Of a DNA stretch of 42,265 nt, positions 1 through 8,547 are shown one piece after another (position 1 is the stretch's first letter; every line of letters begins with the position of its first letter). Both the position numbers and the translations under genes were made by a program. Origin of the DNA: DAOTTX01 sp034437515. GTDB taxonomy: Bacteria > Chloroflexota > Anaerolineae > Aggregatilineales > Phototrophicaceae. Under the pieces are notes generated by a model. The model was given only the letters and a program-made list of their open reading frames with translations. It was not told where the DNA came from and did no database searches. The stretch covers positions 1-42,265 of the forward strand of contig DAOTTX010000299.1 in the NCBI GenBank assembly GCA_034437515.1. Direction: 5' to 3'.

Positions 1-288
1 GGTATAGCCACAAGATATCGTGGTTGCGATTTTTGTTACGACAAAACCAAAACTTGAGCCATAGAGAGCTGAAATGAACTTATAGATTCGCATTTTTGCG
101 GCTCAGAATGCGCTAAATAGGTTCAAATTTAACCGTCCACGTTATTGTGGGGTGCTACCCCGATGGATAAAGTCGAGCAAAAAAGAATGTTCCCAATTCG
201 TAGGGACGACCCGGCGTGGTCGCCCTGGGCAAGCACAATCGCCTGCACTACATTCAGACGATTCTAATCGACTCGCCCATACGCACGG
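1..288. other. Intergenic region, left edge
   Basis: No convincing gene is seen. The stretch is AT-rich at first (about 1-140) and then contains a short GC-rich hairpin repeat (200-228). A 111-codon open frame from 152 crosses into the FtsB-like gene on the other strand and shows no recognisable protein. A small hairpin, CGCA-TTTT-TGCG, lies around 89-100. The end of the upstream gene is not in the window. Confidence 0.5.
200..228. repeat. Short intergenic hairpin repeat, copy 1
   Basis: Stem GGG-a-CGACC (203-211, one bulged A) pairs with GGTCG-CCC (218-225) around a 6-nt loop. It begins GTAGGG and ends CCTGG, as does the hairpin at 3256-3283. The same layout, a GC stem with a 6-nt loop, recurs at 22841-22864. 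It resembles a REP-like dispersed element. It lies downstream of the FtsB-like gene but has no T-run typical of a terminator. Confidence 0.4.
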
Positions 289-753
289 TCAGAAAGGCGG
301 GGCACTGTCGAAGAACAGCTTCCACCACAGCGTCCAGTTTTCTTCTTCCTCTTGCGGCAGGCTCGGTTCGATAGGAACGATTGGTATCGGTGTGGCTTGC
401 ACGCTCCCCGGTGGGGCGATTGGGATGACCAGTTGCTCACCGGGCCGGGCCATCTTCCCCTCGGCGCGTGCCCACTGCTCGACATAAGCCTCACTTTGCA
501 CGAAGTCACGCTCTGCGATGAGTGTAGCTTGTTCCTGCTGAAGTTGTTCGATCTCCTCTTCAACCCCCTCGTAGTAGGCTCGCAAAGGTCGGCTGGAAGC
601 TAACCGCGTGCTGAAGTTGATCGCGAGGATCAAGCCGATTGCGAGGATCGCCGCGAAGATAATCTGTGCGCCGGAAAGTTGTTGAGAACGACGCTTCCGG
701 GTCGTTTTTTGGGGTCGATTTTCTGCCATAAGCCGTACTGTTGTTTTCCTCAT
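289..753 (-). CDS. FtsB/DivIC-like septum formation initiator
   Basis: A small membrane protein of 154 residues with the FtsB/DivIC layout. A basic N-terminus with an Arg/Lys patch near residue 20 is followed by one membrane segment (about 28-48), then a Glu/Gln-rich coiled coil (about 60-90) and a proline-rich tail. FtsB-family proteins link FtsL and FtsQ in the divisome. The Pro/Ile/Glu-rich C-terminus (about 105-145) is longer than in typical FtsB. The start is uncertain: ATG at 753 has no ribosome site, and an in-frame ATG at 729 (protein beginning MAENRPQ) is equally possible. It is divergent from the pyrophosphatase gene. The family call rests on architecture only, because this family has little sequence conservation. 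Confidence 0.6.
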   Translation of the reverse strand: MRKTTVRLMAENRPQKTTRKRRSQQLSGAQIIFAAILAIGLILAINFSTRLASSRPLRAYYEGVEEEIEQLQQEQATLIAERDFVQSEAYVEQWARAEGKMARPGEQLVIPIAPPGSVQATPIPIVPIEPSLPQEEEENWTLWWKLFFDSAPPF

Positions 754-813
754 TTACTATATTCATTTTAACCCAGTCCTCCAACTCGTGAAACTGAAGA
801 ACGTGATTTTTCA

Positions 814-841
814 TTGAAAATTACAGGATATAAGTTATGAT
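814..841 (+). promoter_or_regulatory. Predicted promoter of the pyrophosphatase gene
   Basis: A sigma-70-like pair is present: TTGAAA (814-819), 16-nt spacer, TATGAT (836-841). It lies about 70 nt upstream of the hppA start. A ribosome site AAGGGAG sits around 896-902, just before the ATG at 910. Prediction from consensus only. Confidence 0.45.
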
Positions 842-909
842 TTGCCGAGTTGTGTCAAATAAATGTTCTCTAAACACGCTTTGAACCTACTCTACAAGGG
901 AGAAACTCT

Positions 910-3240
910 ATGGATTTTTTGACCGATAATACGACGGTGGCGAGTGTTATCGCCATCCTCGTGAGCTTGGGCGGTCTTGGTTTTGCCTGGTACCAGCGCA
1001 CCTGGTTGCTCGAACAGGAAGAAGGCACCGACGAGATGCAACGCATCGCTGCCGCTATCCAGAGGGGCGCACAGGCCTTCTTACAGCGTGAGTATATCGC
1101 GGTGAGTGTGCTTGTCGTCATCGTGACGGTCGTGCTTGTGCTGCTCAGCCAGATCGAAGATTCTGGGATGAGTATCTGGACGGCGGTCGCTTTTGTCAGC
1201 GGTGCGCTGGCTTCTGGCGTCGCCGGTTACATCGGCATGTATATTGCGGTGCGTGCCAACGTCCGTACTGCGCACGCTGCCTCCAAAAGTTTGAACCAGG
1301 GGCTACGTGTGGCCTTCGCCAGCGGCACCGTGATGGGTACGATGGTGGTTTCGCTGGCGTTGATTGGTGTCAGCATTTTGCTTATCATCTTCACTGACCA
1401 GATCGACGACCCGCAGACGGTCGCCAGTGCGCTGGCGGGTTTCGGCTTCGGCGGGACGTCGATTGCGATCTTCGCCCGTGTGGGTGGGGGTATCTTCACC
1501 AAAGCCGCGGACGTCGGTGCAGACCTCGTCGGTAAAACCGAGGCTGGCATCCCGGAGGACGACCCGCGCAACCCCGCGACCATCGCGGATAACGTCGGTG
1601 ACAACGTCGGTGACGTCGCCGGGATGGGGTCTGACCTGTTTGAAAGCTATGCTAGCTCGATCATCGCCGCAATCACCCTGGCGACACTCGCCGGTGGGGG
1701 CATCGCCGCTGATGATAGCATCGCCGCACAGGTGTTCCCGCTGCTGGTGGCTGCGTTCGGTATCCTCATCAGCATCGGCTGCACGTTTCTCGTACAGACC
1801 AAAGAAGGCGCGACGCAGGAAGACCTGCTGTGGAGCTTGCGCAAGGGTGTGTATGCGTCCAGCGCGGGTGTTGCTGTCGCCGTGGTGATCCTGGTGCCGT
1901 TGCTCGGTCTGGAAACGGGCGTCATCATCGCCACCATCAGTGGGTTGGTCGGTGGTGTGTTGATCGGTTACTTCACCGAATACTTCACCGCAGATACCTA
2001 TGGGCCGACCAAGAGCCTTTCTGAAAGTGCGAAGGGTGGCGCAGGCATCGTGATTATTCGCGGCCTCGCGGTCGGGATGTTCTCCACGCTGGCCCCGGTG
2101 ATTGTCGTCATTCTGGTGACACTCATCGCCATCGATGCGACCGGCCTTTACGGCGTCGCGGTGGCGGCGGTCGGGATGCTTTCTACGCTGGGGATGACCC
2201 TGGCAACCGACGCCTACGGCCCGGTCGCGGATAACGCCGGTGGTATTGCGGAAATGTCCGGTCTGGATGAGTCCGTGCGTGAGCGCACTGACGCGCTTGA
2301 CAGCCTGGGCAACACCACCGCCGCGACCGGTAAAGGTTTTGCCATCGGTAGTGCTGCCATGACCGCGCTCGCACTGACGGCGGCCTTCATCACCGCTGTG
2401 AAGGGTGGTGATGCTGCAACTGACGTCACCACGTTCTCGGCGGTCATCCTTGATGCCAAGTTGATTACTGGCCTCTTCCTGGGGGCGATGCTGCCCTACA
2501 TCTTCAGTGCGTTGACCATGCTGGCGGTCGGTTCCGCTGCGCAGGAGATCGTCGAAGAAGTACGCCGACAGTTCAGAGAAATTCCTGGCATTATGGAAGG
2601 CACCGGCGAGCCGGATTACGAACGCTGCGTGGCGATTAGCACGAATAGCGCCATCCGTCAGATGTTGCTACCCGGTATTGTCGCCGTCGCCGTGCCGGTT
2701 GTCATCGCGCTGTTGACCGCGCTCGGGCAGGATAACTTCCTCTCTGACTACATCGGTTCGGAGACTCTGGTCGGTGTGCTGCTCGGTTCGCTGATTTCCG
2801 CGTTTATGCTGGCGGTGATGATGGCGAACGCTGGCGGTGCCTGGGACAACGCCAAGAAATACATTGAAGCCGGTCACTTCGGCGGTAAAGGTTCTGAAGC
2901 CCACAAAGCCGCCGTCGTCGGGGATACCGTCGGCGACCCCTTTAAGGACACCTCCGGCCCCTCCCTGAACATCTTGCTCAAGCTGCTGGCGATTGTCTCA
3001 CTGGTGATCGCGCCGTTGATCGCCAATGCCATCGATGGCGATGTCGATGACGCCGCGTTGGATGCGCTGAACAACAGTGACGTCCCTGTGGAGGTCGCAC
3101 CGGATACGACCGATGAGGAAGTCACCGAGGACGACGAAGCCGCTGCTGAAACTGAAGACGAAGAAGCGGTCACGGACGAAGAAGAAGTGACCGACGAGGA
3201 CGACGCAGAAGCCACGTCGGACGACGAATCTGGTTCGTAA
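910..3240 (+). CDS. hppA: Membrane-bound proton/sodium-pumping pyrophosphatase
   Basis: Hydrolyses pyrophosphate and pumps H+ or Na+ across the cytoplasmic membrane, recovering energy from biosynthetic PPi. At 776 residues it has the many membrane segments of the family and the signature loops: DVGADLVGKTEAG followed by the PPi/Mg-binding stretch IADNVGDNVGDVAGMG, then DNAGGIAEMS, and near the end GDTVGDPFKDTSGPSLN. The motif GNTTAATGKG carries Ala where potassium-independent enzymes have Lys, which points to the K+-dependent subfamily (family knowledge). Whether it pumps H+ or Na+ cannot be settled here. After the last membrane segment there is an unusual tail of about 60 residues made mostly of Asp, Glu, Thr and Val, absent from typical members. 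The gene is monocistronic with its own predicted promoter. Confidence 0.96.
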   Translation: MDFLTDNTTVASVIAILVSLGGLGFAWYQRTWLLEQEEGTDEMQRIAAAIQRGAQAFLQREYIAVSVLVVIVTVVLVLLSQIEDSGMSIWTAVAFVSGALASGVAGYIGMYIAVRANVRTAHAASKSLNQGLRVAFASGTVMGTMVVSLALIGVSILLIIFTDQIDDPQTVASALAGFGFGGTSIAIFARVGGGIFTKAADVGADLVGKTEAGIPEDDPRNPATIADNVGDNVGDVAGMGSDLFESYASSIIAAITLATLAGGGIAADDSIAAQVFPLLVAAFGILISIGCTFLVQTKEGATQEDLLWSLRKGVYASSAGVAVAVVILVPLLGLETGVIIATISGLVGGVLIGYFTEYFTADTYGPTKSLSESAKGGAGIVIIRGLAVGMFSTLAPVIVVILVTLIAIDATGLYGVAVAAVGMLSTLGMTLATDAYGPVADNAGGIAEMSGLDESVRERTDALDSLGNTTAATGKGFAIGSAAMTALALTAAFITAVKGGDAATDVTTFSAVILDAKLITGLFLGAMLPYIFSALTMLAVGSAAQEIVEEVRRQFREIPGIMEGTGEPDYERCVAISTNSAIRQMLLPGIVAVAVPVVIALLTALGQDNFLSDYIGSETLVGVLLGSLISAFMLAVMMANAGGAWDNAKKYIEAGHFGGKGSEAHKAAVVGDTVGDPFKDTSGPSLNILLKLLAIVSLVIAPLIANAIDGDVDDAALDALNNSDVPVEVAPDTTDEEVTEDDEAAAETEDEEAVTDEEEVTDEDDAEATSDDESGS

Positions 3241-3255
3241 CCGACGAATAAAAAC

Positions 3256-3283
3256 GTAGGGGCGGACTGATGTGTCCGCCTGG
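3256..3283. repeat. Short intergenic hairpin repeat, copy 2
   Basis: A perfect 7-bp stem, GGCGGAC (3261-3267) with GTCCGCC (3274-3280), surrounds a 6-nt loop. It is flanked by GTAGG on the left and TGG on the right, as in the copy at 200-228. It lies between the convergent hppA and enoyl-CoA hydratase genes, so it could also help end transcription, although no T-run follows on either strand. Confidence 0.45.
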
Positions 3284-3312
3284 AGTTGGGGGAGTACATA
3301 TAGGTACTTCCC

Positions 3313-4071
3313 CTATTCGTCGAACTTTCCGCTTCGCCCGGCACCCTTCGCAAATTCATCGGCTCCGGCGTAGCTCTCGCCACTGTCGAGGGTTTGCTGA
3401 CCGAGTTCCGCCTCAATTTTCAGGCCTGCCTCGATGGTTTCGCCCAACCCACGATAAACCGCCTGCCGGTCGTTGAGCATCGCTGCCTGTGGGAAGTCTG
3501 CGAGCATTTTCCCTATTTCGATGGCGCGTCTGATATGCATACCTCGTGGAACGACCTCGTTTGCTAAACCCATCGTGAGTGCTTCTTGCGCGTTGACGGG
3601 GCGTCCGGTGAGGATCAGCTCCAGCGCACGCCCCAAACCGACGATCTGTGGCAACCGCTGTGTACCGCCATCGATCAACGGCACACCGAACCGCCGTTCA
3701 AAGCAACCGAAGACCGCGCTTTCATCAGCGATGCGCAGGTCACACCAGCACGCTAATTCCAGACCGCCAGCGACCGCGTAACCAGCCACCGCCGCGATGG
3801 TCGGCTTGCTGATAAAAAAGCGCGTGTGACCGAGTGGGCCGCTTTCGTCGGCGTTGCTCAGCGATTCGATCTCTTTCAGATCCGCGCCGGCGCAAAAGAT
3901 ATCAACACCACCCGTCAACACCCCCACACGCTGTGAGTCGTCGGCGTCGAAGTTCAGCCACGCCTCGCGTAGGGCGTCGGCAGTTTTCCGATTGATCGCG
4001 TTGCGCCGTTCGGCACGGTTGATCGTGATAACGGTCACGGGGCCGTGCTGGGTGATTTCAACAGGTGCCAT
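3313..4071 (-). CDS. Enoyl-CoA hydratase/isomerase (crotonase) family protein
   Basis: A 252-residue crotonase-fold protein, the usual length. The CoA-binding oxyanion-hole stretch IFCAGADLKEI (about 58-68) is present. Both glutamates used by classical enoyl-CoA hydratases are kept: E105 in AGGLELA and E125 in FGCFERRFG. Activity as a hydratase is therefore plausible, but substrate cannot be told within this diverse family. It is the last gene of the long leftward run and follows the J-domain gene by 36 bp. A role in fatty-acid or branched-chain acyl-CoA turnover is likely, and a direct link to carotenoid synthesis is not shown. Confidence 0.88.
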   Translation of the reverse strand: MAPVEITQHGPVTVITINRAERRNAINRKTADALREAWLNFDADDSQRVGVLTGGVDIFCAGADLKEIESLSNADESGPLGHTRFFISKPTIAAVAGYAVAGGLELACWCDLRIADESAVFGCFERRFGVPLIDGGTQRLPQIVGLGRALELILTGRPVNAQEALTMGLANEVVPRGMHIRRAIEIGKMLADFPQAAMLNDRQAVYRGLGETIEAGLKIEAELGQQTLDSGESYAGADEFAKGAGRSGKFDE

Positions 4072-4107
4072 AAGAAAATCCTTTCTTGCCTTGTGGGGAA
4101 GTTGCCG

Positions 4108-4977
4108 CTACGACCAGCCGTTCGCCGCTTTAACGTAGGCGTAGGCTTCGTTGAGTGCCTGGAACGCGGCCTGTGCTTTTTCCGTCGGCATCTCACTGGT
4201 ATCAGGGTGATAGGTGATCGCCAGTTGACGATAGGCGCGTTTGACTTCCGCGTGTGATGCGCTCTTTTCCACGCCGAGCAGTTGATAACAATCATCAAGG
4301 CGTTGCTGTAGCGGGCTACGGATGCGGTTGCCGTTGTTGCGCTGTCCGTTCTGTTGTCCCTTCTTCCAGGTTTCGCCTGTGCTCCAGGTCTGCCAGCGGG
4401 TTTGCCGGGAATAAGCATATTCACGGTCGATCCGTTCTTGATAAGCGCGGTAATCGGTGTTTTTCCAGAAGGCGCGGTTGTCAAAGTCGGCGACCAGCCA
4501 TTCCCCACGCAGGCTGCGCGGATGCTTCACCGCCGTGCGTAGAAAGCGCAGGCGCTCGAACGTCACCGCCGGGCCGTACCAGGCTTTAATCTCGTTGGAG
4601 CCGGGTATCTCTTCAAAATGGATCGGAACGATCTCAGCGCCGCCGTTCTGCACACGGTAGGCATAAACCCGCTCGTGGTTGAGTTGGTGCAATGCTCTGA
4701 TCCAGTCTTTGCCTTCGGTACGTTTGCCGTCTTCCGGGAGGATGCGTCCATCGACTAGAAACATCGTGCTTACGCCGATTTCACTGGTGTTCTGTAAGAT
4801 GCGCTTCAGCGTGCGCGGGCGGGGCGGTTGCCCGACCAGATGAATGTGCAACCGCATCCCGCTCCATGCTAAGGCGATGATGTCCGGGTCGTCCGGCTTA
4901 TCACGGATGCCGGCAGCCTGAATGCTGACCATACCAATAAGCTTGTTCTTGAGCCATTCTCTAAACGTTAAAGCCAC
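4108..4977 (-). CDS. J-domain (DnaJ-like) protein with unknown N-terminal domain
   Basis: 289 residues. The C-terminal 65 residues form a J domain: DCYQLLGVEKSASHAEVKRA, then HPD at 257-259 and FQALNEAYAYV. The HPD tripeptide is what stimulates Hsp70 ATPase activity, so the protein is probably a DnaK co-chaperone. The N-terminal 165 residues are not a domain I recognise; they contain predicted beta strands and no DnaJ Gly/Phe or zinc-finger region. A Gln/Asn/Lys-rich linker (about 185-220) joins the two parts. A J domain at the C-terminus is not the classical DnaJ order. It starts 3 bp after the end of the deacetylase-like gene, so the two are surely cotranscribed. Confidence 0.8.
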   Translation of the reverse strand: MALTFREWLKNKLIGMVSIQAAGIRDKPDDPDIIALAWSGMRLHIHLVGQPPRPRTLKRILQNTSEIGVSTMFLVDGRILPEDGKRTEGKDWIRALHQLNHERVYAYRVQNGGAEIVPIHFEEIPGSNEIKAWYGPAVTFERLRFLRTAVKHPRSLRGEWLVADFDNRAFWKNTDYRAYQERIDREYAYSRQTRWQTWSTGETWKKGQQNGQRNNGNRIRSPLQQRLDDCYQLLGVEKSASHAEVKRAYRQLAITYHPDTSEMPTEKAQAAFQALNEAYAYVKAANGWS

Positions 4978-4980
4978 GTC

Positions 4981-5892
4981 TCATATTCCTGCTACTTGCG
5001 AGCACTGTGCTAATTCTGCGGCAATGCTGACCGTTGTATAGTGAATCTCGACGATGTCGTCGAGATTGTTCGCGTAGCCACCGCCCATCGTCACGGCGAC
5101 GGGTAATCCGGCGTCGAGCAGCATTTGGATCACCATGCGGTCACGTCGCGCTAAACCGCCTTTGGTCATCGCCAGTTTGCCGAGCCGATCCCCGATGAAC
5201 GGGTCTGCACCGGATTGATAGATGGCGAGGTCGGCATTGGCGTGGAACAACGCCCGTTTAACACCTTCCTCGACCAGTTCCAGATATTCGTCATCGCCGG
5301 TGTTGTCTTGCAGCCCGATGTCGAGATTGCTGGGGTGTTTGCGATAGGGGAAGTTCTTTTCCCCGTGGATAGAAAAAGTATAGATGCTGTCATCGCCTTC
5401 GGTGATCTGCGCGGTGCCGTTGCCTTGGTGCACATCACAGTCGATAATCACCACTCGTTCGACCAACCCCGACGCTTGCAAATCACGGGCGGCAATGGCG
5501 CTGTCGTTCCACACACAAAAGCCCTCACCATGATCGGTACAGGCGTGGTGCGTGCCGCCGGCGAGGTTCGCGCCGATGCCTTCTTGCAACGCGGCGCGGC
5601 ACGCGGCGACCGTCGCACCAGCGGAACGTCTCGACCGCTCCACCATGCCCGGTGACCAGGGAAAGCCGATCCGTCGAATTTCTTTTGCGTCCAGCCTACC
5701 AGTTTTGACCTTTTCCAGATACGCATGGTCGTGGCAGCGTAGAATTTGCGCGTCGTGCACGGGGGCGGGGACGCACATCTCCGCGATGCCGTTACGCTCG
5801 ACTTGCTGCCGCAGCCGGGCGTATTTCTCCATCGGGAAGCGATGCCCCGGTGGGAGGGGCAGCACGAAATGATCGGTGTAAAAGGCTTTCAT
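4981..5892 (-). CDS. Histone-deacetylase-family zinc amidohydrolase
   Basis: A 303-residue member of the HDAC/AcuC/acetylpolyamine amidohydrolase superfamily, which removes acyl groups from lysines or polyamines. Visible signatures are GTHHA (113-117, catalytic His pair), IIDCDVHQGNGT (149-160, zinc ligands D153 and H155), the later zinc ligand in YQSGADPF and the GGGY motif near the end. All expected metal ligands are present, so activity is likely. The substrate cannot be read from sequence. It sits directly downstream of the carotenoid desaturase (26 bp) and 3 bp before the J-domain gene, apparently in the same transcript, although no functional link to carotenoids is known. Confidence 0.9.
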   Translation of the reverse strand: MKAFYTDHFVLPLPPGHRFPMEKYARLRQQVERNGIAEMCVPAPVHDAQILRCHDHAYLEKVKTGRLDAKEIRRIGFPWSPGMVERSRRSAGATVAACRAALQEGIGANLAGGTHHACTDHGEGFCVWNDSAIAARDLQASGLVERVVIIDCDVHQGNGTAQITEGDDSIYTFSIHGEKNFPYRKHPSNLDIGLQDNTGDDEYLELVEEGVKRALFHANADLAIYQSGADPFIGDRLGKLAMTKGGLARRDRMVIQMLLDAGLPVAVTMGGGYANNLDDIVEIHYTTVSIAAELAQCSQVAGI

Positions 5893-5918
5893 CCAATAAC
5901 TCGATTACGATACAAAAA

Positions 5919-7400
5919 TTACGGTCGATCTTCCAATACAAATTCTGCGGCGACCTTGCCGGAAAGCGCGACCATCGGCACCCCGCCGCCGGGATGGGTC
6001 GTCCCACCGGCGAAATAAAGGCCGGGGACGTGTTTTGAGCGATTGTGCGGGCGTCGAAAGGCCGTCCATTTGCTATTGGCAGAAGGACCGTAAAGCGCCC
6101 CGCGCCAGGCACCGCTCATCTGTTGCAGGTCAACCGGCGTCAAAATGTGTTCAGATCGGATGCGGTCGCGCACGTCATAGCCGGCGTCCGCGAGCTGGTC
6201 GAGGATCAAATCCCGATAGCGCATCTTTTCCTGCTCCCAGTCTATTTTATCAGAGAGTGCCGGGGCATTCACCAGGATAAACCAGTTTTCTTGACCTGCC
6301 GGGGCGTGGTCGGGGTCGGTCTTCGAGGTGATGGAAACGTAGATGGTCGGGTCTGCGGCTGGAACCTGATCTTTGAAAATCGCCTGAAACTCCGCTGGGT
6401 AATCGTCGGAGAAGAAAATGTTGTGATGCGCCAGTTCATCGTAGGTGCCTTCCACGCCCAGCAGCAGTACAAAACCGGAGCAGGACGGTTCGAATGACTC
6501 TAGCTGTGCTAATCGCTTTTGTAGCTTCGGCGTTGTGGGCAGCAGATGTTTGAACGTCGTGGTTACGTCAAGGTTGGAGACGACCGTCTCCGTTTCGATA
6601 GTTTGACCATCCCCCGTGACGACCGCGCCGACGCGCCCGTTATTTAGCCTGATTTCATCGACGGGCGTATCAAAGCAGAACTCCACGCCGAGTTCCTGCG
6701 CGAGTTGTGTCATCCCCGCCGCAATCGTATAGATGCCGCCGCGTGGGTACCATACACCGCCGGTCAACTCCACATGGGCGATCACGTTCAGCGTCGCCGG
6801 GGCTTCGTAGGGGCTACCACCGACATAAGTGGCGAAGCGTCCTAGAAGTTGCCGCATCTGTGGGGATTTGACATGGCTTTTGATCGCGCCGTGCATAGTA
6901 CGGAAGGGATCGGCACCGAGCCATTCCTGCGGTGGCACCTTTAAGAAACTCGCCGGGGTGGGGGGGCGATCATAGATGAACACCGGCCCGGTGATACGAT
7001 GAATCCGTGCTGCGTAAGCCAGATACGCGAGATACCCCTCGACATCACGCGGTTCGACCTTTTCGATTTCGTGGGCCATCTTCGAGAGCTTGCCGCTGGC
7101 ATCAATCACACTGCCATCACGGTAAAAATAGCGTGTGAGCGGTTCGACCGGCAGCAGGTCGATGTAATCATCGAGTGTGCGCCCGGCAGCCGCGAACAAG
7201 TCTTCGAAAACGTGGCGCATGGTAATCACCGATGGGCCGGTACCCCAGCGGAAGCCGTCGCTTGTGATCTGGCTCATCTTGCCGCCGGATGCCGGGTTCT
7301 TTTCCAGCACCATCACCTGGCGACCCTGCGCCGCCAACCGGATCGCCGCGCTCAAGCCGCCGATCCCGGCACCGATAATCACGATAGGTTGTTCAGCCAT
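5919..7400 (-). CDS. crtI: Phytoene desaturase-type carotenoid oxidoreductase
   Basis: 493 residues, normal for CrtI. The N-terminal FAD-binding Rossmann motif IIGAGIGGLSAA (8-19) is followed by VLEKNPASGGKM, and the C-terminal CrtI signature is YFAGGTTHPGGGVPM. CrtI desaturates phytoene towards lycopene at the membrane using FAD. The same family includes CrtD-like desaturases and CruO-like ketolases, so the exact reaction is uncertain; the neighbouring CruF hydratase suggests it acts on acyclic carotenoid ends. The start overlaps the glycosyltransferase stop by 8 bp, so translation is coupled. No phytoene synthase gene is in the window, so that step must be encoded elsewhere. Confidence 0.88.
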   Translation of the reverse strand: MAEQPIVIIGAGIGGLSAAIRLAAQGRQVMVLEKNPASGGKMSQITSDGFRWGTGPSVITMRHVFEDLFAAAGRTLDDYIDLLPVEPLTRYFYRDGSVIDASGKLSKMAHEIEKVEPRDVEGYLAYLAYAARIHRITGPVFIYDRPPTPASFLKVPPQEWLGADPFRTMHGAIKSHVKSPQMRQLLGRFATYVGGSPYEAPATLNVIAHVELTGGVWYPRGGIYTIAAGMTQLAQELGVEFCFDTPVDEIRLNNGRVGAVVTGDGQTIETETVVSNLDVTTTFKHLLPTTPKLQKRLAQLESFEPSCSGFVLLLGVEGTYDELAHHNIFFSDDYPAEFQAIFKDQVPAADPTIYVSITSKTDPDHAPAGQENWFILVNAPALSDKIDWEQEKMRYRDLILDQLADAGYDVRDRIRSEHILTPVDLQQMSGAWRGALYGPSANSKWTAFRRPHNRSKHVPGLYFAGGTTHPGGGVPMVALSGKVAAEFVLEDRP

Positions 7401-8547
7401 GTGTCCTGTTCCTCGTAGGTTGCTTACGGACGATGCGTCCCTTCCAGGTTGGGCCGCCCTGTGTGTAGTGCCACCAGATCGCCTGAAACGCGATGCGCGT
7501 CATTAAGACGACCGACACCGGCATCAACAACGCATCGCGCACACGCTGATGTGTGAAGGCGGCGGTCAATGCACGGATGCCTAACCCCAGCACGATCAAC
7601 AGCAGAGGCCACAGGGGATACCCCGGCAATCCAGGTGTCGCCCAACCGACCGCCAGCCACAACCAGGGGAACAAAAAGATCAGCCAGTGAAAGATCGTGG
7701 CGATCACCAGGGCGGGGACGCTGCCATACCCGGCGAGGATGTTCTTGGCGTAGCCGTTGCGCACACTTTGCCAATCGTTGTACATGCGGCAGCGAATCAG
7801 GTGGTTGCCATCTGCCATGCGCAGGCGCATTCCCGCGCCCTTGACCATCCGCGCCAGCGTGACGTCTTCCAGCACGTTGTCGCTGATGGCGGCGTGACCG
7901 CCGATTTCATCGTAGGCATCACGCCGCCACGCCATACACTGACCGTTCGCCGCACCAAACACACTCAACGGGACGTAATGGGTGCCGATCAACGGGAGGT
8001 AACCGACCACGACCACCGCCATTAGCGAGACGCACAGTCGTTCCGCCCAGGTTTTGGTATGTTGTGTGGGCCATATGGTGTAGAGGTCGGCGTTTGTACG
8101 TTGCATCGCGTCGGATAATGCACCGACCGCGCCACCTTCCCAGATGACATCGGCGTCGGTGAAGATCAAGAGGTCACCGCGTGCGACCTGCTGCATCTGC
8201 TGGCAGGCCCAGTTTTTGCCCATCCACCCGGCGGGGAGCGGTTGCCCGTCGATGATCGTCAGCTTATCGCTGTCCTCAGCGGCTGTACGGGCGAGGGCGG
8301 CGGTGTCATCATCGGAGTTGTCATCGAGTAGGATGACCTCGTAATTCGGGTAATCCTGTGTGAGCAAGTGTGTGATCGTCCGTCCAATCACGGCGGCTTC
8401 GTTACGCGCCGGGATCATCACCGAGACGAACGGTGCATCCGTTGATGGCTCGCTCGCTCGTAAGCGTGGGAAAACCAACACATTCGACACGGCAATCAGA
8501 CTAATGACGATCAGTGCCGCCGTGATGAACAGAATCAGTAGAAGCAC
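7393..8547 (-). CDS. Family 2 glycosyltransferase, probable carotenoid glycosylation
   Basis: 384 residues. One N-terminal membrane segment (about 1-25) is followed by a GT-A domain with VSVMIPARNEAA (41-52), the donor/metal motif TDADV (130-134) and an ED dyad in VLEDVTLARM. Several hydrophobic segments close the protein (about 275-350), as in CruC/CruG-like enzymes. Those enzymes glycosylate hydroxylated carotenoids; here the gene lies between crtI and the cruF-containing part of the operon, supporting such a role by context. The start is GTG at 8547, chosen because GGAG lies 7 nt upstream; it overlaps the end of the acyltransferase gene by 47 bp. The sugar donor is not deducible. Confidence 0.82.
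   Translation of the reverse strand: MLLLILFITAALIVISLIAVSNVLVFPRLRASEPSTDAPFVSVMIPARNEAAVIGRTITHLLTQDYPNYEVILLDDNSDDDTAALARTAAEDSDKLTIIDGQPLPAGWMGKNWACQQMQQVARGDLLIFTDADVIWEGGAVGALSDAMQRTNADLYTIWPTQHTKTWAERLCVSLMAVVVVGYLPLIGTHYVPLSVFGAANGQCMAWRRDAYDEIGGHAAISDNVLEDVTLARMVKGAGMRLRMADGNHLIRCRMYNDWQSVRNGYAKNILAGYGSVPALVIATIFHWLIFLFPWLWLAVGWATPGLPGYPLWPLLLIVLGLGIRALTAAFTHQRVRDALLMPVSVVLMTRIAFQAIWWHYTQGGPTWKGRIVRKQPTRNRTHG

Noticed and set aside
152..487. A 111-codon plus-strand frame at the left edge
   Set aside because: It lacks a ribosome site, contains the hairpin repeat, and overlaps the FtsB-like gene on the other strand; its protein is low-complexity and unrecognisable.
1364..1888. A 174-codon frame inside the pyrophosphatase gene
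   Set aside because: Arg/Ser-rich out-of-frame translation of a strongly conserved gene.
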